Below, in pieces: positions 17,343 through 28,591 of a stretch of 64,000 nt of DNA. The notes beneath the pieces were generated by a model, which ran no database searches, had not been told where the DNA came from, and saw nothing but the letters and a program-made list of their open reading frames with translations. Origin of the DNA: Mitsuaria sp. PDC51 (GTDB lineage: Bacteria; Pseudomonadota; Gammaproteobacteria; Burkholderiales; Burkholderiaceae_C); the NCBI RefSeq assembly GCF_900113225.1, contig NZ_FOZE01000003.1, positions 434,001 through 498,000 of the forward strand, given 5' to 3'. The translations under genes were made by a program, and so were the position numbers. Positions within the stretch are counted from its first letter, which is position 1, and each line of letters begins with the position of its first letter.

Positions 17343-18434
17343 TCAGGTCGCCGCGGCGGTGCGCGGCCCTTCGGCGCGGCGCAGCCAGTAGCGCAGGCGC
17401 AGCGCGCGGACGAACCAGCCGCGCCGCTTGTAGGCCCGGTCGAGCTCGCGCAGCGCGATCGGCGACGCTTCCTCGAAGGCCTGCCGGAACATGGCGACCG
17501 CGCCGGTGCAGCCCTCGGGCAGCGCCTTGTCCGCCATGCGCGAGGCACCGATGAAGTTGCGCGCGGCAAAGTGGGCCCAGGCGAACAGGGCGTCGTCGTC
17601 GAGCCCCTTGCCGACCGCCGCGTCGCGCAGGTTGGCGAGCGCGTGGGCCAGATGCTCGGCCTTGGTGAGGTTGGGGGTGGCCAGGATCGAGCCCTGGCGC
17701 TGGCGGTAGGCCACCCAGACCGCGGGCTCGTACCACGCGGTGTCGGCCAGCAGCGCCAGGAAGGGCGTGGTGGCCATGTCCTCGAAGTAGCGGCCGACCG
17801 GGAAGCGCAGCTGCTCGCCCCAGAGGCTGCGCCGCGCGATCTTGGACCAGCTGTGCATCTGGCCGGCCTCGAAGAGCCCCCGCAGCAGCCGCGACGGGTC
17901 GCGCAGCAGCTGGCGCTCCGGGCCGAAGAAGGTGCGCCGGTGCATCTCGCCCCGCAGCTTGTGCTTGAGCTTGACGCGCTCGCGCAGCATGAAGAAGTCG
18001 CACAGCACCAGCGCCGGCGCGTGCTCCCGGACCACCGCGCGCAGGCGCGGGATGGCGCCGGGCATCAGGTAGTCGTCGGAGTCCAGGAACCAGACGTAGT
18101 CCCCGCGCGCCGCCTGCAGCGTCGTGTTGCGCGCGCCGGAGAGCCCCTGGTTCTGCGCGTGGAACAGCCCCCGCACGCGCACCGGTCCGGACGCGTGCGT
18201 CGCCACCAGTTCGCGCACCAGGGCGTCAGAGCCGTCGGTGGAGCAGTCGTCCACCATCAGCACCTCGACGCCGTCGTCGGCCTGGGCCAGCACCGAGTCC
18301 AGGCACTCGCGCAGGTAGTCCTTGACGTTGTGGACGGGAATCAGCACCGACAGCCACGGCGCGTTGGTGCCGGCGTCCTCGTCGACGCCCGGGGACGACA
18401 GGTCGGATGGGCTGCTCATCGGCGCCTCACTCAT
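17343..18434 (-). CDS. GT2-family glycosyltransferase
   Basis: A 363-residue inverting glycosyltransferase of GT-A fold. After a short disordered N-terminus come WLSVLIPVHNVKDYLRECLDSVLAQ, the nucleotide-binding VLMVDDCSTDGS, GLSGARNTTL and the catalytic DXD-type motif FLDSDDY. The C-terminal 150 residues are helical and basic, with no clear membrane helix. The start overlaps the end of the upstream glycosyltransferase-like gene by 8 bp, so both are in the lapB transcription unit or just downstream of it. Its substrate cannot be told from sequence. Confidence 0.88.
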   Translation of the reverse strand: MSEAPMSSPSDLSSPGVDEDAGTNAPWLSVLIPVHNVKDYLRECLDSVLAQADDGVEVLMVDDCSTDGSDALVRELVATHASGPVRVRGLFHAQNQGLSGARNTTLQAARGDYVWFLDSDDYLMPGAIPRLRAVVREHAPALVLCDFFMLRERVKLKHKLRGEMHRRTFFGPERQLLRDPSRLLRGLFEAGQMHSWSKIARRSLWGEQLRFPVGRYFEDMATTPFLALLADTAWYEPAVWVAYRQRQGSILATPNLTKAEHLAHALANLRDAAVGKGLDDDALFAWAHFAARNFIGASRMADKALPEGCTGAVAMFRQAFEEASPIALRELDRAYKRRGWFVRALRLRYWLRRAEGPRTAAAT

Positions 18435-19218
18435 GCCAGTGATCGGCGATCCACGCCGCGGGTTTCGGGCGACGCCAGTTGCCGTTGCTGCGGCCGGCCA
18501 GCGCGTCGGGCGGATTCATGACACCGTGGAAGATCAGGATCCGCGCGCCGTCCGGGATGAACGGTGCCCGGAAGTAGTTCATCGGCCAGCGCGGGATGCT
18601 GTGGTACTTGAAGCTCGCGCACCATCGCGCGTCCCAGTAGCTCAGCAGGCCCTTCTTGTGCATCTCGTCCGAGAGGTAGGCCTGTTCGTTGCGGAACTTC
18701 GCGCGGATCGCATCGAAGTCGCGACGGAAGGTCGCCAGCACATCCGGATGGGCGCCCAGGGTGAAGCGGTAGACCGACGAGTTGCCGGTGATGCGCCAGG
18801 GGCGCTTCCAGTCGTGAATGATGAGGAACTCGCCCGGCACCTCGAAGAAGGGTGTGATGTCGTCGACGATCACCACGTCCAGGTCGAGGAAGAGGGCAGT
18901 GCCGCTCAGGCCGTACTGGGCGACCAGGTCGTCGCTGAAGGTGGTCAGCTTGGTCCACCCGCGTTCCGGGCTGCCGGGCGGCAGGTCCAGCGGCGGGATG
19001 GGCCGGCATTCGACCTCGGGCCGGATGCCGTCGGTGCGATCGGTCAGGCAGACGAAGCGGAAGTCGCCGCGCAGGTGCCGGCGCACCATCGCGTACAGGC
19101 GGTTGACGTACTCGGGACCGTACTTGGTGCCCCACTTCATGCAGAGGATGACGCGGTCGCCGCCCGGGGCCGCGGCAGGCGGCGGGGTGGTCGCGGGGGA
19201 GCTCATCGGTGTGGTCAT
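18427..19218 (-). CDS. Putative DxD glycosyltransferase-like protein
   Basis: A 263-residue protein starting at the ATG at 19218, only 5 bp after the lapB stop; a second ATG four codons on is also possible. The sequence VILCMKWGTKYGPEYVNRLYAMVRRHL at the start, LFLDLDVVIVDDITPFF (a DxD motif) in the middle and NEQAYLSDEM later resemble GT-A nucleotide-sugar transferases of the GT8/capsular type. The N-terminal 20 residues are Pro/Thr-rich. Context (lapB upstream, GT2 gene downstream with 8-bp overlap) supports a role in envelope glycan assembly. Family assignment is tentative. Confidence 0.6.
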   Translation of the reverse strand: MTTPMSSPATTPPPAAAPGGDRVILCMKWGTKYGPEYVNRLYAMVRRHLRGDFRFVCLTDRTDGIRPEVECRPIPPLDLPPGSPERGWTKLTTFSDDLVAQYGLSGTALFLDLDVVIVDDITPFFEVPGEFLIIHDWKRPWRITGNSSVYRFTLGAHPDVLATFRRDFDAIRAKFRNEQAYLSDEMHKKGLLSYWDARWCASFKYHSIPRWPMNYFRAPFIPDGARILIFHGVMNPPDALAGRSNGNWRRPKPAAWIADHWHE

Positions 19219-19223
19219 CGGGC

Positions 19224-20381
19224 TCAGAGCTCTTCGACGTGACGGGGCGGGTAGCTGTCCCAGCTGAGGCAGCCGGGGCATTGCCAGAAATAGTGCTGCG
19301 ACTCGAAGCCGCACGCGGCGCAGCGGTAGCGCTGCAGCGGCCGCACCGCGCGCTGCAGCGCGGTGCCGACGAGCTGGGCCTCGTCGTCGTCCAGCGGCTG
19401 CTGGCGCGCTTGGCTCTGCTGCAGCAATTGCGTCGCGGCGGACAGCGCCGGCTCGACCCGCAGGTGCTCGGCCAGGCGACGGCGCTGCGCCTCGGGCGCC
19501 GGTTCGAGCAGCGCGATCGCCTGCAGCAGCGCCATGCTCGGATGGCGGCGGTACTGGGCCTCGATCAGCGCCAGCGCCTGCGCGGCGGTGCCGGTGGATT
19601 GCGCCGCCTGGGCGTAGTCGCGCGCGACCAGGTTGAAGGCGTCGGGATTGGCTCTCAGCAGCTCGGCGTACAGGGCCATCGCGCCGGTCTGGTCGCCCTG
19701 GCGCGCGAGCATCTGGCCCAGCAGCACGTAGGCGCGGGCCGACTGCGGCGCGCGGGCGCGGGCCTGGTCCAGCCAGCGGCGGGCCTCCGTCACGTCCTGG
19801 CGGGCCTGCGCCTCCAGGGCCAGCTCGCACCAGTAGTTGGCGATGCGGCTGGCGAAGCTGCCGGTGCCCGCGGCCTCGAGCTGCTCGGAGACCTCCGCCG
19901 CCTTGGCCCATTCGCGCGAGCGCTCGTACAGCGACAGCAGCGCCAGCGCCGCCTCGTGGTCGAAGGCGGTGCCCTTGAGCGCCTCGTAGGCGGTCTCGGC
20001 GCGGTCGAACAGGCCGGCCTTGAAGAAGTCCTGGGCCAGCGCGTACTGCGCGCGGTCACGTTCGGACTTGGGCAGGTCGCCGCGCGAGAGCAGGTGCTGG
20101 TGCACCCGCACGGCGCGTTCGTATTCGCCGCGGCGCCGGAACAGGTTGCCCAGCGCGAAGTGCAGCTCGGAGGTGTCGGGATCGGCCTGCACCGCCTCGA
20201 TGAAGGCGTCGATGGCCTTGTCCTGCTGCTCGTTGAGCAGGAGGTTCAGTCCCTTGAAGTAGGCGCGCGGGGCGTCGCGCTGTTCACGCTTCCACTGGCG
20301 CGAGTCCAGCTTGGAGGCGAGCCAGCCCAGGCCGAAGACCAGGGGGACGCCGATCAGCAGCCAGCTCAGATCAAATTCCAT
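19224..20381 (-). CDS. lapB: Lipopolysaccharide assembly protein LapB (YciM)
   Basis: A 385-residue inner-membrane-anchored TPR protein. LapB adjusts LPS synthesis by bringing LpxC to FtsH for degradation. Residues 6-22 form the N-terminal anchor (WLLIGVPLVFGLGWLAS), followed by some eight or nine TPR-like helical pairs (for example KAIDAFIEAVQADPDTSELHFALG) and a C-terminal rubredoxin-like zinc knuckle with two CxxC pairs (CAACG and CPGC). Length matches the family. It overlaps lapA by 11 bp. Two glycosyltransferase genes follow with almost no gap, linking LPS control to glycan assembly. Confidence 0.96.
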   Translation of the reverse strand: MEFDLSWLLIGVPLVFGLGWLASKLDSRQWKREQRDAPRAYFKGLNLLLNEQQDKAIDAFIEAVQADPDTSELHFALGNLFRRRGEYERAVRVHQHLLSRGDLPKSERDRAQYALAQDFFKAGLFDRAETAYEALKGTAFDHEAALALLSLYERSREWAKAAEVSEQLEAAGTGSFASRIANYWCELALEAQARQDVTEARRWLDQARARAPQSARAYVLLGQMLARQGDQTGAMALYAELLRANPDAFNLVARDYAQAAQSTGTAAQALALIEAQYRRHPSMALLQAIALLEPAPEAQRRRLAEHLRVEPALSAATQLLQQSQARQQPLDDDEAQLVGTALQRAVRPLQRYRCAACGFESQHYFWQCPGCLSWDSYPPRHVEEL

Positions 20382-20670
20382 CGGGGATCTTGGGGTCGTT
20401 GGCGGAGGCGGTCGCCGCCGAAGGCGGCAGGTCGTCCGCCGGAGGGAGCGAGCGCGCGGCGGCGCGCTTGTGGCGCCACCAGGCCGGGATCATCGCCAGC
20501 ACACCGAAGGCGCAGCCCAGCCCGAAGGTCAGCAGCACCACGATCACCAGCGGAGCACGCCATGCCTGGCCGAAGAACCAGTGCACGACGATCTCCTGGC
20601 TGTTGTTCAGCGCGAAGGCGAACAGGCAGAAGAACAGGAAGGCGCGGAAGAGCCAGACCAGGATTCGCAT
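20371..20670 (-). CDS. lapA: LapA family (DUF1049) membrane protein
   Basis: A 99-residue membrane protein with two helices (ILVWLFRAFLFFCLFAFAL and LVIVVLLTFGLGCAFGVLAMI) separated by the short NNSQEIVVHWFFGQAWRAP, the DUF1049 pattern, and a polar C-terminal tail. It acts with LapB in LPS assembly control. The ATG at 20670 begins the first helix directly; the longer frame upstream has no support. The stop overlaps lapB by 11 bp. An intrinsic terminator for ihfB lies about 110 bp upstream, so lapAB likely has its own promoter in 20671-20781, though I see no strong one. Confidence 0.9.
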   Translation of the reverse strand: MRILVWLFRAFLFFCLFAFALNNSQEIVVHWFFGQAWRAPLVIVVLLTFGLGCAFGVLAMIPAWWRHKRAAARSLPPADDLPPSAATASANDPKIPDGI

Positions 20671-20781
20671 GGGGGGCGATTCTAGGCGCGTGAGAGGACC
20701 GCCAAGCCCAGTGCATGACGTTCGGCAGGGCGAGTTCCCCGTCAGGGGCGGGACACCCTCCAACGGACCTTCCAACGGGCG

Positions 20782-20809
20782 AAAAAAAAGCGCCGCGATG
20801 CGCGGCGCT
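20782..20809 (-). terminator. Rho-independent terminator after ihfB
   Basis: On the minus strand a 9-bp GC-rich stem (AGCGCCGCG / CGCGGCGCT, loop of 3) is followed directly by a run of eight T (plus-strand A-run 20782-20789). It sits 21 bp past the ihfB stop and separates ihfB from lapAB. Confidence 0.93.
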
Positions 20810-20829
20810 CCTGCCTTGGGGAGAGGGGC

Positions 20830-21144
20830 TCAGGCGGCCTGCTGGTCCTCGTCCGTGACGGGCAGCTGCGCGTCGACGGCTTCGCGCAGGGCCTTGCCCG
20901 GCTTGAAGTGCGGCACCAGCTTCTCGGGGATCAGCACCTGCTCGCCGCTGCGCGGGTTGCGGCCCATGCGCGGCGGGCGGCGGTTGATCGAGAAGCTGCC
21001 GAAACCGCGGATCTCGATGCGGTGGCCGCGGGCCAGCGCGTCGGACATCGCGTCCAGGATGGTCTTGACCGCGAACTCGGTGTCTCGCTGCGTGAGCTGG
21101 CCGAAGCGCTCGGACAAGTGGGCCACCAGGTCGGATCGGGTCAT
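20830..21144 (-). CDS. ihfB: Integration host factor subunit beta
   Basis: A 104-residue HU/IHF-family DNA-bending protein that pairs with IhfA at specific sites in promoters, origins and recombination sites. [48 protein letters not shown] and [10 protein letters not shown] are diagnostic for the beta subunit. I chose the ATG at 21144 because family members begin MT(K/R)S; an in-frame ATG at 21156 would add four residues. Neither start has a clear Shine-Dalgarno. A terminator-like hairpin ends only 7-19 bases upstream, so expression probably depends on readthrough from rpsA. Confidence 0.96.
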   Translation of the reverse strand: MTRSDLVAHLSERFGQLTQRDTEFAVKTILDAMSDALARGHRIEIRGFGSFSINRRPPRMGRNPRSGEQVLIPEKLVPHFKPGKALREAVDAQLPVTDEDQQAA

Positions 21145-21162
21145 GGTCGTCAGCATCTGAAG

Positions 21163-21193
21163 AAAAAACAGGCTCGCTGCGGAGCGAGCCTGT
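21163..21193 (-). terminator. Terminator-like hairpin between rpsA and ihfB
   Basis: An 11-bp inverted repeat (arms ACAGGCTCGCT and AGCGAGCCTGT, loop GCGG on the plus strand) is followed on the minus strand by six T, the form of an intrinsic terminator. The T-run ends 7 bases before the first possible ihfB ATG and 19 before the preferred one, leaving no room for a separate promoter. It may be an attenuator that lowers ihfB relative to rpsA. Confidence 0.8.
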
Positions 21194-21323
21194 CGAAGCG
21201 CTTGAGCGTCGGTTGGGCGTGTCTGCGGCGGTCAGGCTAACTCAGCCCGCCGCCGACCAGAACAAGGGATTCTCTTGAGCCCCGGACACCACGCTGCGCG
21301 TGGCGCCCAGGTCCCGCGAGGGA

Positions 21324-23018
<1,695 letters not shown>

Positions 23019-23204
23019 GTGAGATTTCCTTGCCCGGCACAGAGCGTCCGGCGGCTTGATGCGTCAAGCGGCCTGATCCGAGAGGTGCGAAGGCTTGTGT
23101 TGCAAGCGGACTTGCGGGTTAGGTTGTCGAATACGTCACCCCCAGTGGACTGGCGTCCGGAGGGAGGGGTGACGCTCCTGTTTGCGTGTCGACCTGAAAA
23201 CGCC
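23019..23204 (-). promoter_or_regulatory. Structured leader/intergenic region upstream of rpsA
   Basis: This 186-bp gap holds three dyads: 23135-23142 with 23166-23173 (GTCACCCC/GGGGTGAC), 23102-23106 with 23111-23115 (GCAAG/CTTGC) and 23054-23059 with 23064-23069 (GCTTGA/TCAAGC), the last about 35 bases before the start codon. In E. coli the rpsA translation-initiation region is folded and autoregulated by S1, so a similar role is possible here. Inferred from position only. Confidence 0.35.
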
Positions 23205-25226
23205 TCAGGCCTTGAACGGACCGCGTTCCTGCCACCAGCTCAACACCAGATCACGGGATTCCCCGATGGTCTGCTGCGAGTTGTCCAGCTCGATCGCGTC
23301 CGCGGCGGCCTGCAGCGGAGACGCGCTGCGACCCTTGTCGCGAGCGTCCCGCGCTTCCAGATCAGCGCGCAAGCTGTCGATATTAGCCGGAATTCCCTTG
23401 GAAATCAATTGCTTGTGACGCCGCTCGGCTCGCGTCGCGGCACTGGCGGTCAGGAAGACCTTGAGCGCCGCATCGGGGAAGATCGCCGTGCCCATGTCGC
23501 GCCCGTCGGCCACCAGACCGGGCAGGCGGCGGAAATTCAGCTGCAGCTGATGCAGCGCGCGACGCACCGCCGGATGGGCGCCGACCTGCGAGGCCATCAG
23601 CCCGGTCGCTTCCTGGCGCAGCTCGGCCGAGACGTCTTCTTCGTCCAGCAGCACCCGGCCCGATTCGAACTTCAAGTCCAGCGTCGGCACCAGCGCCGCG
23701 ACCGCCTCGCCATCGGCCAGGTCGACATGGTGGCGCGAGGCGGCCAGCCCGGTCACCCGGTACAGCGCGCCGGAATCCAGCACGTCGTAGCCCAGTGCCT
23801 GCGCGACCTCGTCGGTCAAGGTGCCCTTGCCCGAGGCGGTGGGGCCGTCGATCGTGATGACGGGAATGTCCTCCACGTTGGCGCGGACGACGCCGAACAG
23901 CGTCTCGAAGTAGTCGGGGAAGGTCTTGGCGACGCATTGCGGATCCAGGATGCGCACCGGCACGGCGGGCCCCTGGCGGTCGTCCTGCAGGCCGTTGAGG
24001 GCCGCCAGCGAGAAACACATCGCGACGCGGTGGTCGTCGTAGGTGTGGATGGCCGCCGGCTTCCAGGCCTTGAGCGGATGCACGCGCAGCCAGTCCGGGC
24101 CTTCCTCGACCCGCGCGCCGAGCTTGCGCAGCTCGGTCGCCATCGCGGCGATGCGGTCGGTCTCCTTCACGCGCCAGGAGGCGATGTTGCGCAGCGTCGT
24201 CGGGCCGTCGGCGTACAGCGCCATCACGGCCAGCGTCATCGCGGCGTCCGGGATGTGGTTGCAGTCCAGGTCCAGCGCCTTCAGCGGCCAGGCGCCGCGG
24301 CGCACCTCCAGCCAGTTGGGGCCGATGTCGACCTGGGCGCCCATCGCCTGCGCGGCCTCGACGAAACGGACGTCGCCCTGCACCGAGCTCGAGCCCACGC
24401 CCTCGATGCGCACCGGCGCGTCGGTGGCGGCGATCGCGCCGAGCGCGACGAAGTAGGACGCCGACGACGCATCGCCCTCGACGTGCACCTCGCCGGGCGA
24501 GCGGTAGCGGCTGCCGGCGGGAATCACGAAACGCTGCCAGTCGTCGTCGCGCTGGACCTGGACGCCGAAGCGCGCCAGCAACTCCAGCGTGATGTGGACG
24601 TAGGGCTTGGAGATCAGCTCGCCGGTGACCTCGATGACGAGGTCCCGCTGCGCGACCAGGGGCAGGGCGAGCAGCAGGGCGGTGAGGAACTGGCTGGAGA
24701 CGTCGCCGCGCACGCGCACCGGCGCGTCCAGCGTCAGCGCCGCCGGCCCGTTGAGCCGCAGCGGCGGATAACCCTCCTGGCCGAGGCAGTCGATCGGGCA
24801 GCCCAGCGCGCGCAGCGCGTCGACCAGGTCGCCGATCGGGCGCTCATGCATGCGGGGCACGCCGGAGAGTTCGAACTGGCCGCCCTGCGTGGCCGCCAGC
24901 AGCGCGAGCGCGGCGGTCAGGGGGCGCATCGCCGTGCCGGCGTTGCCCAGGAAGAGCTTGGCCTGCCGGGTAGTCAACCGGCCGTCGATGCCGGTCACCG
25001 ACAGCACGCCGTCCGCGCCGGTCTCGAGCTGGCAGCCCAGCTCGCGCAGCGCGGCCAGCATGACCTTGGTGTCGTCCGAGGCCAGCAGGTCGTGCACCCG
25101 GGTCACGCCCTCGGACAGGCCGGCCAGCAGCAGCACCCGGTTGGAGATGCTCTTGGAGCCGGGCAGGGACACGGTGCCCGCGGCGCCGCGCAGCGGGGGC
25201 AGGTCCAGGAAGGGAATCTTGTACAT
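23205..25226 (-). CDS. aroA-cmk: Fused EPSP synthase / cytidylate kinase (AroA-Cmk)
   Basis: A 673-residue bifunctional protein. Residues 1 to about 445 are 3-phosphoshikimate 1-carboxyvinyltransferase, the sixth shikimate step: [49 protein letters not shown] and [18 protein letters not shown]. From about residue 453 ([17 protein letters not shown], a P-loop) to the end is cytidylate kinase, with [12 protein letters not shown] and [10 protein letters not shown]. The usual separate lengths (about 430 and 225) fit with no stop or frameshift between them. I prefer the ATG at 25226 ([12 protein letters not shown]) over a GTG ten codons upstream. It lies between tyrA and rpsA. Such fusions are known in some Burkholderiales. 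Confidence 0.95.
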   Translation of the reverse strand: MYKIPFLDLPPLRGAAGTVSLPGSKSISNRVLLLAGLSEGVTRVHDLLASDDTKVMLAALRELGCQLETGADGVLSVTGIDGRLTTRQAKLFLGNAGTAMRPLTAALALLAATQGGQFELSGVPRMHERPIGDLVDALRALGCPIDCLGQEGYPPLRLNGPAALTLDAPVRVRGDVSSQFLTALLLALPLVAQRDLVIEVTGELISKPYVHITLELLARFGVQVQRDDDWQRFVIPAGSRYRSPGEVHVEGDASSASYFVALGAIAATDAPVRIEGVGSSSVQGDVRFVEAAQAMGAQVDIGPNWLEVRRGAWPLKALDLDCNHIPDAAMTLAVMALYADGPTTLRNIASWRVKETDRIAAMATELRKLGARVEEGPDWLRVHPLKAWKPAAIHTYDDHRVAMCFSLAALNGLQDDRQGPAVPVRILDPQCVAKTFPDYFETLFGVVRANVEDIPVITIDGPTASGKGTLTDEVAQALGYDVLDSGALYRVTGLAASRHHVDLADGEAVAALVPTLDLKFESGRVLLDEEDVSAELRQEATGLMASQVGAHPAVRRALHQLQLNFRRLPGLVADGRDMGTAIFPDAALKVFLTASAATRAERRHKQLISKGIPANIDSLRADLEARDARDKGRSASPLQAAADAIELDNSQQTIGESRDLVLSWWQERGPFKA

Positions 25227-25269
25227 GGCGCGGTGGGCGCGCGGCGCGCCGCGCACACGGAAGGGAGGG

Positions 25270-26160
25270 TTACTTGGACTTCGACGGCGGCGCGGCCGGG
25301 GCGCCGAGCTGCCATTGCGCGCGGCCTTCGGAGGCCTGCCGGATCATCGTCTCGAGCGCGTGCGCGTCGCCCTGGCGGATCGCCTGCTCCATCTGGTCCA
25401 GCACCTCGCGGAAGCGCTGCGACTGCGTCAGCAGGTCCTGCCGGTTGGCCATCAGGATGTCGCGCCAGACCGTCGGATCGCTGGCGGCGATCCGGGTGAA
25501 GTCGCGGAAACCGGAACCGGCCAGGCTCAGGAAGTCGCGGCCCGAGGGCTGTCTGGCGACCGAGCTGAAGTAGGCGTAGGCCAGCAGGTGCGGCAGGTGG
25601 CTGACCGCGGCGAAGGCTTCGTCATGGTGGTGCGGCGCCATCTTGAGCACCTGCGACCCCAGCGCCGACCAGACGTCGGTCGCCTTCTGCACCATCTCCG
25701 GCCGGGTCTGCTCCAGCGGCGTCAGGATGACCTGGCGGCCCTGGTAGAGCGCGGCATCGGCATGCTGCACACCGGCGCTTTCCTTGCCGGCGATCGGATG
25801 CGCGGGCACGAAGCTCGGGAACTGCTTGCCGAGCGCGCGCTTGGCCGCGTCGACGACATCGCTCTTGGTCGAGCCCACGTCCATCAGCAGCACGTCGGCC
25901 CGCACCAGGTGGCGGATGGCCTTGAGCGTGGACTCGGTCGCGGCGACCGGCACCGCCACCAGCACGATGTCCGAACCGGACACGGCCAGCAGCGCCGATT
26001 CGGCGGCGATGTCGATCACGCCCATGCGGCGGGCGGTGTCGGTCGTCGACGGGCTCTTGCTGTAGCCCACCACCCGGCGCACCAGGCCGGCTTTCTTCAT
26101 GGCCAGCGCGAACGAGCCGCCCATCAGGCCGCAACCGATCACGCCGAGTTGGTTGTACAT
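25270..26160 (-). CDS. tyrA: Prephenate dehydrogenase
   Basis: A 296-residue NAD(P)-dependent enzyme oxidising prephenate to 4-hydroxyphenylpyruvate for tyrosine synthesis. The Rossmann motif is near the start ([21 protein letters not shown]). Further family marks are [35 protein letters not shown] and [18 protein letters not shown] with the catalytic-site His residues. No fused chorismate mutase or ACT domain is present. It follows pheA by 33 bp and precedes aroA-cmk by 43 bp in the aromatic operon. Confidence 0.96.
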   Translation of the reverse strand: MYNQLGVIGCGLMGGSFALAMKKAGLVRRVVGYSKSPSTTDTARRMGVIDIAAESALLAVSGSDIVLVAVPVAATESTLKAIRHLVRADVLLMDVGSTKSDVVDAAKRALGKQFPSFVPAHPIAGKESAGVQHADAALYQGRQVILTPLEQTRPEMVQKATDVWSALGSQVLKMAPHHHDEAFAAVSHLPHLLAYAYFSSVARQPSGRDFLSLAGSGFRDFTRIAASDPTVWRDILMANRQDLLTQSQRFREVLDQMEQAIRQGDAHALETMIRQASEGRAQWQLGAPAAPPSKSK

Positions 26161-26193
26161 CGCAAGGAACCTCTTTCGCTCAAGACTTCAGCG

Positions 26194-27345
26194 TCAGGAC
26201 TTCAGCGGGTAGGCGCCGATGACCTTGTAGAACGCGCACAGCTCCCGTAGCTCCGCCAGCGCCGAGGCGACGTGCGGCTGCGACGGGTGGCCATCCAGGT
26301 CGATGTAGAAGTAGTACTCCCACTGACCGGTGCGGGCCGGGCGCGACTCCAGGCGGGTCATGGACACGCCGTGCTTCTTCAACGGCACCAGCAGATCATG
26401 CATCGCGCCCGGGCGGTTCGCCACGGAGACGATGAGGCTGGTGCAGTCGCGCCCCGTGGCCGGGGGGGTGGCCATGGTCTGCGGCAGGCAGATCACGGCG
26501 AAACGGGTGCGGTTGTAGGCCTCGTCCTGCACCGCGTGCGCGGTGATGTGCAGGCCGAACAGCGTCGCCGCGCGCTCGCTGGCGATCGCGGCGTAGACCG
26601 GGTTCTCGGCCGCCAGCCGCGCGCCTTCGGCGTTGCTGGACACGGCGCGGCGCTCGGCGTTCGGCAGGTGCTTGGACAGCCAGTTCTGGCACTGCGCGAG
26701 CGCCTGGGGGTGCGCCAGCACCGCCTCCACGCCTTCCAGCGAGTTCTCCTTGCGCAGCAGGTTGTGGCGGATCAGCAGGCTGACCTCGCCGACCACATGC
26801 GTGGGCGTGTGCAGGAACAGGTCGAGCGAGCGCGTCACCACGCCCTCGGTCATGTTCTCGACGCCGACCACGCCGTACTGCGCGCTGCCGGAGGCGGTCG
26901 CGTGGAAGACCTCGTCGAAGCTGTTGCAGTAGATCAGGTCGGCGGCGCCGCCGAAGTATTCGATCGCGGCCTGCTCGCAGAAGGTGCCGAAGGGGCCCAG
27001 CACGGCCACCCGCTGCGGCGACTCGAGCGCGAGGCAGGCGGACATGATCTCGCGCCAGATGGCGGCGACGTGTTCGCCCTTGAGCGGGCCCTGGTTGGCC
27101 GCCTTGATCTTGGCGATGACCTGGGCGACCCGGTCGGGGCGGAAGAAGGGCGTGCCGTCGCGGCGCTTGATCTCGCCGACCTGCTCGGCGACATGGGCGC
27201 GCTGGTTCAGCAGCGTCAGCAGTTGCGAGTCGAGCGCGTCGATCTGGTCGCGCAGCGCGAGCAGCTCGGGGTCGGCCACCGGGGCCGGCGGCATCGGGGC
27301 GTCGCCGGGCGCCTCGGGCAGGGGGGTGTTCGGCGTGTCAGCCAT
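26194..27345 (-). CDS. pheA: Chorismate mutase / prephenate dehydratase (P-protein)
   Basis: A 383-residue bifunctional enzyme making phenylpyruvate from chorismate. The order is a Pro-rich N-terminal tail of about 22 residues, an AroQ chorismate mutase ([22 protein letters not shown] to [13 protein letters not shown]), a prephenate dehydratase ([29 protein letters not shown], ending in the NRTRFAVI segment) and a C-terminal ACT domain for phenylalanine feedback ([45 protein letters not shown]). Its start overlaps the serC stop by 8 bp. Confidence 0.97.
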   Translation of the reverse strand: MADTPNTPLPEAPGDAPMPPAPVADPELLALRDQIDALDSQLLTLLNQRAHVAEQVGEIKRRDGTPFFRPDRVAQVIAKIKAANQGPLKGEHVAAIWREIMSACLALESPQRVAVLGPFGTFCEQAAIEYFGGAADLIYCNSFDEVFHATASGSAQYGVVGVENMTEGVVTRSLDLFLHTPTHVVGEVSLLIRHNLLRKENSLEGVEAVLAHPQALAQCQNWLSKHLPNAERRAVSSNAEGARLAAENPVYAAIASERAATLFGLHITAHAVQDEAYNRTRFAVICLPQTMATPPATGRDCTSLIVSVANRPGAMHDLLVPLKKHGVSMTRLESRPARTGQWEYYFYIDLDGHPSQPHVASALAELRELCAFYKVIGAYPLKS

Positions 27346-28465
27346 GTCGGGTTTCGAAGTCTTTCAGGTAGCTCACCAGGGCCTGGACGCCCTCCAGCGG
27401 CATCGCGTTGTAGATCGATGCCCGCATGCCGCCCACCGACTTGTGGCCTTTGAGTTGCAGCAGCCCCCGCTCCTTGGCGCCAGCCAGAAAGGCGTCGTTC
27501 AGACGCTCGTCGCGGAGGAAGAATGGGACGTTCATCCGCGAGCGGCACGACGCCGCCACGCGGTTTTCATACAGGGAGGAGCCGTCCAGCGCCGCGTAGA
27601 GCAGGGCGGCCTTGTCGATGTTGCGCTGCTCGATCGCGGCCAGGCCGGTCTTGCCGCCGTACGCGAAGCGCTTGAGCCACTGGAACACCAGGCCGGCGAC
27701 GTAGATGCCGAAGGTCGGCGGCGTGTTGTACATCGACTGCGCCTCGGCCACGATCTTGTAGTCGAAGGCGGAGGGGCAGATCGGCAGCGCGTGGCCCAGC
27801 AGGTCGTCGCGGACGATCACCAGCGTCAGGCCGGCCGGACCGATGTTCTTCTGCGCGCCGGCGAAGGCGAGGCCGACCTTGGACCAGTCCACCGGGCGCG
27901 ACGCCACGTGGGAGGAGAAGTCGATCGCCAGCGGCGCGTCATGGCCCAGCGCCTGGAGGTCGGGCAGGGCCTGGAATTCGATGCCGTCGATGGTCTCGTT
28001 GGTGCAGACGTGCACGTACGAGGCGTCCTGGCGCAGCTGCCAGGTCGAGGGCGGGGGAATGTCGAGGTAGCGGCCGTCGGCGCCGGGGAGCTCGGCGGCA
28101 TTGGCGGCGATGCGGACGTCGGCATAGCGCCTGGCTTCGGCGGCGCTCTTCTTCGACCAGGAGCCGGTGACGACGACGTCGACCGCGCCGCCGCGCGACA
28201 GGTTCAGAGGCAGGATCGCGTTCTCGCCGAGCCCGCCCCCCTGCATGAACAGGATGCGGAAATGCTCGGGCACCTGCAGCAGTTCGCGCAGGTCGGCCTC
28301 GGCGGCTTCGTAGATCGAGATGAACTCGCGGCCGCGATGGCTCATCTCCATCACGCTCATGCCGGAGCCGTGCCAGTCCAGCATCTCCTCTGCCACCTGG
28401 CTCAGGACCTCGGGGGGGAGGGCGGCGGGACCGGCGGAGAAGTTGAAGGGGCGGACGGCTGGCAT
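27338..28465 (-). CDS. serC: Phosphoserine aminotransferase
   Basis: A 375-residue PLP enzyme for serine synthesis, which also acts in pyridoxine synthesis. [21 protein letters not shown] at the start and [14 protein letters not shown] are family signatures. The PLP lysine lies in [36 protein letters not shown] closes the protein. The ATG at 28465 was chosen because conserved sequence starts there; the longer upstream frame is low-complexity. It overlaps pheA by 8 bp and follows the DUF2059 gene after about 126 bp. Confidence 0.97.
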   Translation of the reverse strand: MPAVRPFNFSAGPAALPPEVLSQVAEEMLDWHGSGMSVMEMSHRGREFISIYEAAEADLRELLQVPEHFRILFMQGGGLGENAILPLNLSRGGAVDVVVTGSWSKKSAAEARRYADVRIAANAAELPGADGRYLDIPPPSTWQLRQDASYVHVCTNETIDGIEFQALPDLQALGHDAPLAIDFSSHVASRPVDWSKVGLAFAGAQKNIGPAGLTLVIVRDDLLGHALPICPSAFDYKIVAEAQSMYNTPPTFGIYVAGLVFQWLKRFAYGGKTGLAAIEQRNIDKAALLYAALDGSSLYENRVAASCRSRMNVPFFLRDERLNDAFLAGAKERGLLQLKGHKSVGGMRASIYNAMPLEGVQALVSYLKDFETRHG

Positions 28466-28591
28466 GGGGAGGGCGCGGTGAGAACGGGACGACAGCCGGG
28501 GCGCCGACGCCGGTCGACCGGATCGACGCGGCGGGGCGCCCCGGGCGGAGCGATGCCGGCCTGGGGCCGGCACCGGGCCGCGGTGGCGGAC

